DNA of 9,794 nucleotides, taken from assembly GCA_024958995.1 (NCBI GenBank), contig JANXGZ010000070.1:1-9794 (forward strand). Direction: 5' to 3'. This DNA is from Methylococcales bacterium (GTDB taxonomy: Bacteria; Pseudomonadota; Gammaproteobacteria; Methylococcales; UBA1147). Positions 6,166 through 9,794 of this stretch are shown here, one piece after another. Within the stretch, counting starts at the first letter, position 1. Each line of letters starts with the position of its first letter. The notes beneath the pieces were generated by a model. The model worked only from the letters and a program-made list of their open reading frames with translations. It ran no database searches and was not told where the DNA came from. Made by a program: the position numbers and the translations under genes.

Positions 6166-7566
6166 ATGAGATACATCTTCAATATAGGTCTTTGGTTGTT
6201 GTTTCCCGCCGTGGCATCGGGCGCTGAAGCAGGTGCTGATCACCTTGACCTGACTGATCAAAACGCCGGATACCTCTCTCTGGGTTTGTTTGCAGCGGCT
6301 TACCTGCTGGTGATCTTCGAGGAGAAACTCCACCTGCACAAGTCGAAGCCGGTGTTGCTGGCTGCTGGCCTGATCTGGATTTTGATTGCTTGGGCTTACT
6401 CTCAGCATGGGTTCGATCATACGGCTAGAGAGGCGATCAGGGAAAGTTTCCTGGAATTTGCCGAGTTGTTTTTCTTCCTGCTGGTTGCTATGACCTACAT
6501 CAATGCGATGATCGAGCGGGGCATTTTCGAGGCCTTGCGCCACTGGCTGATTACCAAGAGATTCAGTTATCGAAACCTTTTTTGGCTGACGGGTCTACTG
6601 GCGTTTTTCATCTCTCCGGTAGCTGACAACCTGACAACAGCCCTGATCATGTGCGCCGTGGTGATGACGGTCGGAGGGGGGCAGCCTAAATTCATTGCAC
6701 TGTCCTGCATCAATATTGTCGTTGCGGCAAACGCTGGGGGAGCCTTCAGTCCCTTCGGCGATATCACAACTCTGATGGTCTGGCAGAAAGGGATTATCGA
6801 ATTCGGTGTTTTCCTGAAACTTTTTGTGCCGTCGGTTGTGAATTACCTGGTGCCGGCGCTCATCATGCAGTTCTTTGTTAGCCAGGACAAACCGGCCATG
6901 CTGGTTGACGATGGAGAAGGCTGCATCAAGCCGGGCGGTGTGGTGATTGTCGTGTTGTTTCTGCTGACCATTGTGACTGCAGTCAGTTTCCACAATGTCT
7001 TGCATCTTCCACCGGCGATCGGCATGCTGACAGGCTTAGCCTACCTTAAATTCTACGGGTTTATCCTGGTTAGGAAACATGACCGGATGGTGCGCTTTGA
7101 GGGCACCAGTTCTAAGAAACCTGATGGTGGCAACCGCTTCGATGTTTTCAGTCATATCGCAGACGCCGAATGGGATACCCTGTTTTTCTTTTACGGAGTG
7201 ATCATGGCTGTCGGAGGGCTGGGTTTCATCGGTTACCTGGGCATGGCTTCGGAATTCATGTACGGAGAGATGGGCGCTACCACGGCCAACGTGCTGGTCG
7301 GGTTCATGTCCGCGATTGTGGACAATATCCCGGTCATGTACGCGGTTCTCACGATGCATCCCGAGATGTCGGAACTACAGTGGTTGCTGGTTACCCTGAC
7401 CGCGGGGGTGGGCGGCAGTATGTTATCGATTGGTTCAGCGGCCGGGGTGGCCTTGATGGGTCAGGCGAGGGGGAAATATACATTCTTTTCTCACCTGAAA
7501 TGGACTCCGGCGATCATGCTGGGCTATTTTGCCAGTATTTACACTCATCTGCTGATCAATGGCTAG
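6166..7566 (+). CDS. nhaD: NhaD-type Na+/H+ antiporter
   Basis: The 466-residue inner-membrane protein belongs to the NhaD family of the ion transporter superfamily, which exports sodium in exchange for protons and helps cells under salt and alkaline stress. It is strongly hydrophobic, with about a dozen membrane segments. Two inverted-topology halves each carry an Asp-Asn element: SPVADNLTTAL (150-160, Asp154-Asn155) and SAIVDNIPVMYAV (382-394, Asp386-Asn387). FSPFGDITTLMVW (194-206, Asp199) and GVGGSMLSIGSAAGVALMG (414-432) are also characteristic. The first 20 residues look like a cleavable signal peptide (ending AVASGA), followed by a short hydrophilic stretch. A soluble loop at about 303-335 splits the halves. 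The ATG at 6166 has AGGA at 6155-6158, seven bases upstream. Related transporters such as ArsB or citrate carriers share the fold, but these motifs favour NhaD. Confidence 0.93.
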   Translation: MRYIFNIGLWLLFPAVASGAEAGADHLDLTDQNAGYLSLGLFAAAYLLVIFEEKLHLHKSKPVLLAAGLIWILIAWAYSQHGFDHTAREAIRESFLEFAELFFFLLVAMTYINAMIERGIFEALRHWLITKRFSYRNLFWLTGLLAFFISPVADNLTTALIMCAVVMTVGGGQPKFIALSCINIVVAANAGGAFSPFGDITTLMVWQKGIIEFGVFLKLFVPSVVNYLVPALIMQFFVSQDKPAMLVDDGEGCIKPGGVVIVVLFLLTIVTAVSFHNVLHLPPAIGMLTGLAYLKFYGFILVRKHDRMVRFEGTSSKKPDGGNRFDVFSHIADAEWDTLFFFYGVIMAVGGLGFIGYLGMASEFMYGEMGATTANVLVGFMSAIVDNIPVMYAVLTMHPEMSELQWLLVTLTAGVGGSMLSIGSAAGVALMGQARGKYTFFSHLKWTPAIMLGYFASIYTHLLING

Positions 7567-7572
7567 ATCGTC

Positions 7573-7605
7573 TGCCGGTTTCGGAGAACGGCTTCGAAAC
7601 CGGCA
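7573..7605. terminator. Hairpin between convergent nhaD and cysG stops
   Basis: An 11-base perfect stem, TGCCGGTTTCG (7573-7583) with CGAAACCGGCA (7595-7605), encloses an 11-base loop. It fills the 47-base gap between the two convergent stop codons. Neither strand has a U-tract after it, so it is not a classical intrinsic terminator. It may stabilise 3' ends or stop transcription with help from Rho. Confidence 0.55.
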
Positions 7606-7613
7606 CCCCTGAT

Positions 7614-9029
7614 TCATTTCTGGGGCTTGGTTGTCCTCCGTTCCGGGGATTCGAACCAGGATAGCTTCTGCCGGAGTTTGACCACGTTACCGACGATGAT
7701 CAGAGTCGGGGCCTTGACCTTCGATTCCTTGACGATTCGTGGCAAGGTCTCGAGATCACCACAAATCACCCGCTGTCGATCCGTGGTTCCACGTTCAACG
7801 AGGGCGGCCGGAAGGCGGGGCGGTGCTCCGTGTTCGATCATCGCCGCGCATAGCTGGGGTAGCCCAACGAGCCCCATGTAGATAACCAGTGTCTGGTTGG
7901 GGATGATCAGCCGTTCCCAGTTGAGGTGGATTTTGCCGTCTTTGAGGTGGCCGGTCACGAATGCACAGGACTGGGCATGGTCGCGGTGGGTCAGCGGTAT
8001 TCCAGCGTATGAGGAACAACCCGAGGCCGCCGTGATCCCCGGGATGACCTGGAATGAAATGCCCTGCTCCATCAGCGTCTCGATTTCTTCTCCGCCGCGG
8101 CCAAAAATGAACGGGTCGCCGCCTTTCAGCCGGACGACCTGTTTCCCTAGTGTCGCTAGCCGGGCCAGTAATTCGTTGATTCCTTCCTGTGGGATCGAAT
8201 GGTCGCTGCGCTTTTTGCCGGCGTAGATTTTCTGTGCGTCTCGGCGCACGAGCTCCAGGATTTCGGGTGACACCAAGCGGTCGTAGACTACCACGTCGGC
8301 GAGTTGCATGATGCGCATGGCACGAAAGGTCAGCAGGTCGGGGTCACCGGGGCCTGCACCGACCAGATAAACTGTCCCCGGCACGGTTTTTCCGCAGCTT
8401 AGTTCGGCCAGTTTCTGGTGGAACAGTCTGCGGGCGTCCCTGTCGCGGCCAGCAAAGACCATTTCTGCAACCGGTCCGAGAAGGATTTTCTCCCAGAAAT
8501 AACGGCGCTGAGTAGCCTCCGGTACCCGCTGTTTGACGATCCCCCGGAAATCGTCGGCAAAGGCGGCCAGTTTTCCGTAACTGGCAGGGATCATGCTTTC
8601 GATCCGTTCCCTGAGAAAGCGGGCCAGCACCGGCGAGGTGCCTCCGGTTGAAACCGCCGCGATCACGGGTGAGCGGTCCACAATCGCCGGAAAAATGAAG
8701 CTGCACAGGTCGGGGTCGTCCACCACGTTGACTGGGATATTGGACTCGTTCGCGGCATCGGCAACCTGGCGATTGACTACTCGATCGCTGGTCGCCGAGA
8801 TGGCCATTGAATATCCGTTGACATCTTCAGCAACGAACCTGCGCCGGATTACGGTCACCTGTTCAGTCGTCGCCTGGCTTTCCAATTCGTGGCACAGATC
8901 AGGGGCGATGATTGTGATCTTGGCTCCAGCCCTTTTCAGCAAGCTGAACTTTCTCAGGGCAATATCGCCTCCACCCACGATCAGGCATTTCCGGTTCTTG
9001 ATTTTCAGAAAGATGGGAAGGTAATTCAT
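7614..9029 (-). CDS. cysG: Siroheme synthase CysG (trifunctional)
   Basis: CysG makes siroheme, the cofactor of sulfite and nitrite reductases, from uroporphyrinogen III through two methylations, an NAD-dependent oxidation and iron insertion. The 471-residue protein has the full fusion. An N-terminal dehydrogenase/ferrochelatase part (about 1-215) has CLIVGGGDIALRK (15-27) for NAD binding, Asp104 in NVVDDPD, and VSTGGTSPVLARFLRE. A C-terminal methyltransferase part (about 217-462) has VYLVGAGPGDPDLLT (220-234), VVYDRLVS with Asp250, VRLKGGDPFIFGRGGEE and PGITAASGCSSYAGIPLTHRD. Similarity to my memory of E. coli CysG (457 residues) runs end to end. I choose the ATG at 9029 because homology begins there (MNYLPIFLKI); an ATG at 9140 would add 37 unrelated residues. 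No strong Shine-Dalgarno sequence is visible at either start. Position 128 is Thr, where Salmonella has a phosphorylated Ser. No sulfite or nitrite reductase gene lies in the window. Confidence 0.96.
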   Translation of the reverse strand: MNYLPIFLKIKNRKCLIVGGGDIALRKFSLLKRAGAKITIIAPDLCHELESQATTEQVTVIRRRFVAEDVNGYSMAISATSDRVVNRQVADAANESNIPVNVVDDPDLCSFIFPAIVDRSPVIAAVSTGGTSPVLARFLRERIESMIPASYGKLAAFADDFRGIVKQRVPEATQRRYFWEKILLGPVAEMVFAGRDRDARRLFHQKLAELSCGKTVPGTVYLVGAGPGDPDLLTFRAMRIMQLADVVVYDRLVSPEILELVRRDAQKIYAGKKRSDHSIPQEGINELLARLATLGKQVVRLKGGDPFIFGRGGEEIETLMEQGISFQVIPGITAASGCSSYAGIPLTHRDHAQSCAFVTGHLKDGKIHLNWERLIIPNQTLVIYMGLVGLPQLCAAMIEHGAPPRLPAALVERGTTDRQRVICGDLETLPRIVKESKVKAPTLIIVGNVVKLRQKLSWFESPERRTTKPQK

Positions 9030-9129
9030 CTGCACTATCGCGGATCGAGGATGGAAATTAACGGGCTGCCTTGGGAAAGCAGGAAATTGGGCAATGGAAG
9101 GGGGTAGCTTGTTCCATGAACCCCTTTTA

Positions 9130-9158
9130 ATTCTATTCATTTTTGATGATCATTTCGA
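9130..9158 (-). promoter_or_regulatory. Possible cysG promoter
   Basis: On the minus strand, TCGAAA (9153-9158, four of six matches to TTGACA) is followed after 17 bases by TAGAAT (9130-9135, five of six matches to TATAAT). It would start transcription near 9123, about 95 bases before the chosen cysG ATG and after the alternative ATG at 9140. That fits the shorter CysG. The -35 match is weak. Confidence 0.3.
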
Positions 9159-9193
9159 ACCGGTGCTTGGCATTGCTCCGGAGTTTTGAAAAC

Positions 9194-9225
9194 TTGACGG
9201 GGAATATTGGGAACTATGCTATGCT
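9194..9225 (+). promoter_or_regulatory. Probable prfB promoter
   Basis: TTGACG at 9194-9199 gives five of six matches to the -35 consensus. Two overlapping TATGCT boxes follow at 9215-9220 and 9220-9225, at spacings of 15 and 20 bases, so neither is ideal. A GC-rich stretch (GCGCCCC) follows the second box, resembling the discriminator of growth-rate or stringently controlled genes. The leader to the prfB ATG would be about 55-60 bases. Confidence 0.45.
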
Positions 9226-9287
9226 TTGCGCCCCGTGGGGCCGTCCGGCTCATCTGTTCAGGTTGAAGATTCAAAACACCAGTAAAA

Positions 9288-9794
9288 ATGCAAGAAATCA
9301 ATCCGATTCTTCACAAGATCAACGATCTCAGGAGCCGTTGTCAGGCTCTTAGGGGGTATCTTTGACTTTGACAACAAGCAGGAGCGTCTGGAAGAGGTAT
9401 TGCGCGAACTCGAAGACCCCAGGGTTTGGGAAGACCGTGAATTGGCCCAGGCACTCGGCCGTGAAAGGGGGCAACTGGAACAAATTGTAAATACGATCCT
9501 TGATACCGACGGTTCACTTGCGGATTCGGAAGAGTTGCTGGAAATGGCATCTGAGGAGGAGGATGAAGAAATCGTCGAGACCATTGTGCATGATCTAGAG
9601 AGCCTGGAATTGCGTGTCGCGGCAATTGAGTTTCGTAGAATGTTTTCCGGCCAGATGGATTCTAACAATGCTTTTGTGGACATCCAATCCGGTTCGGGAG
9701 GAACCGAAGCTCAGGATTGGGCCGATATGTTGTTGCGGATGTACCTACGCTGGGGCGAAAGGAAGGGTTTCAAGACTGAACTGATCGAGGTCTC
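9288..9794 (+). CDS. prfB: Peptide chain release factor 2 (RF2), 5' part, with programmed +1 frameshift
   Basis: RF2 reads UGA and UAA stop codons and releases the finished peptide. Translation starts at ATG 9288 and runs 25 codons (MQEINPILHKINDL to LRGYL) to an in-frame TGA at 9363-9365. A +1 shift on the CTT at 9360-9362 continues as GAC (9364-9366), giving LRGYLDFDNKQERLEEV, which matches the E. coli RF2 N-terminus. The shift falls at codon 26, as in E. coli. The visible part, about 168 residues, includes the coiled N-terminal domain, EFRRMFSG, and DIQSGSGGTEAQDWADMLLRMYLRWGERKGF. The codon-recognition SPF and catalytic GGQ motifs lie beyond the window. No strong Shine-Dalgarno sequence precedes the ATG. 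Simple ORF finding splits or misses this gene. In many gammaproteobacteria lysS follows, which cannot be checked here. Confidence 0.96.
9351..9366 (+). promoter_or_regulatory. prfB: RF2 autoregulatory frameshift site
   Basis: The site has all known parts: an internal Shine-Dalgarno-like AGGGGG (9351-9356), a three-base spacer TAT, the slippery CTT (9360-9362) and the TGA with a following C (9363-9366), a poor termination context. When RF2 is scarce the ribosome pauses at UGA and slips +1 from CUU to UUU, making more RF2. When RF2 is plentiful the peptide ends after 25 residues. The core is identical to that of E. coli. Confidence 0.96.

Noticed and set aside
9030..9140. 37-residue N-terminal extension of CysG
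   Set aside because: The extra residues are unrelated to CysG, and the possible promoter overlaps this stretch; homology begins at the ATG at 9029.
9258..9683. 141-codon minus-strand frame opposite prfB
   Set aside because: The translation is rich in serine runs typical of the antisense of an acidic coding region, and the plus strand encodes RF2 convincingly.
1..9794. Search for CRISPR arrays, transposases, phage genes, toxin-antitoxin pairs, tRNAs and known riboswitches
   Set aside because: No regularly spaced repeats, transposase motifs, cloverleaf sequences or recognisable riboswitch cores were seen by eye on either strand.

Overview
The window reads as ordinary chromosomal DNA of a proteobacterium, most likely a gammaproteobacterium. 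The evidence is a fused CysG-type siroheme synthase and a Mak-type fructokinase, both close to my memory of the E. coli proteins, an RF3 gene, and an RF2 gene with the classical programmed frameshift. A periplasmic c-type cytochrome, a ferredoxin, siroheme synthesis and an NhaD sodium/proton antiporter suggest a free-living respiring bacterium, perhaps aquatic or salt-exposed. I cannot name the genus from sequence alone.

Layout: (1) 120-1344, plus strand: a secreted Dabb-domain protein, then a dienelactone-hydrolase-family enzyme. (2) 1345-1782: 438 bases with no convincing gene, ending in the prfC promoter region. (3) 1783-3363, plus: prfC (RF3). It converges with a small c-type cytochrome gene (3948-3526, minus), and a perfect 38-base palindrome between them looks like a terminator serving both. 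(4) 3949-4277: a 329-base divergent spacer with a probable sigma70 promoter. (5) 4278-5572, plus: a ROK fructokinase and a thioredoxin-like [2Fe-2S] ferredoxin, packed as an operon. (6) 5968-5663, minus: a SelT/SelW/SelH-family protein with CxxC in place of selenocysteine. (7) 6166-7566, plus: nhaD, with an inverted repeat just ahead of its ribosome binding site. (8) 9029-7614, minus: cysG, converging on nhaD with a hairpin between the stops. (9) 9288-9794, plus: the start of prfB (RF2), cut by the window end. It uses a +1 frameshift at codon 26, so plain ORF calling misses it.

The genes do not form one pathway. The clearest functional links are between the two translation-termination genes (RF2, and RF3 which recycles it) and among the redox and metal proteins (cytochrome c, ferredoxin, siroheme synthase, CxxC protein). 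I see no tRNA, rRNA, CRISPR array, insertion sequence, phage gene or defence system, and nothing that supports a wholly new system. The points most worth a second look are the RF2 frameshift site, the cytochrome with two extra cysteines, the fructokinase-ferredoxin pairing, and several small inverted or direct repeats next to ribosome binding sites.
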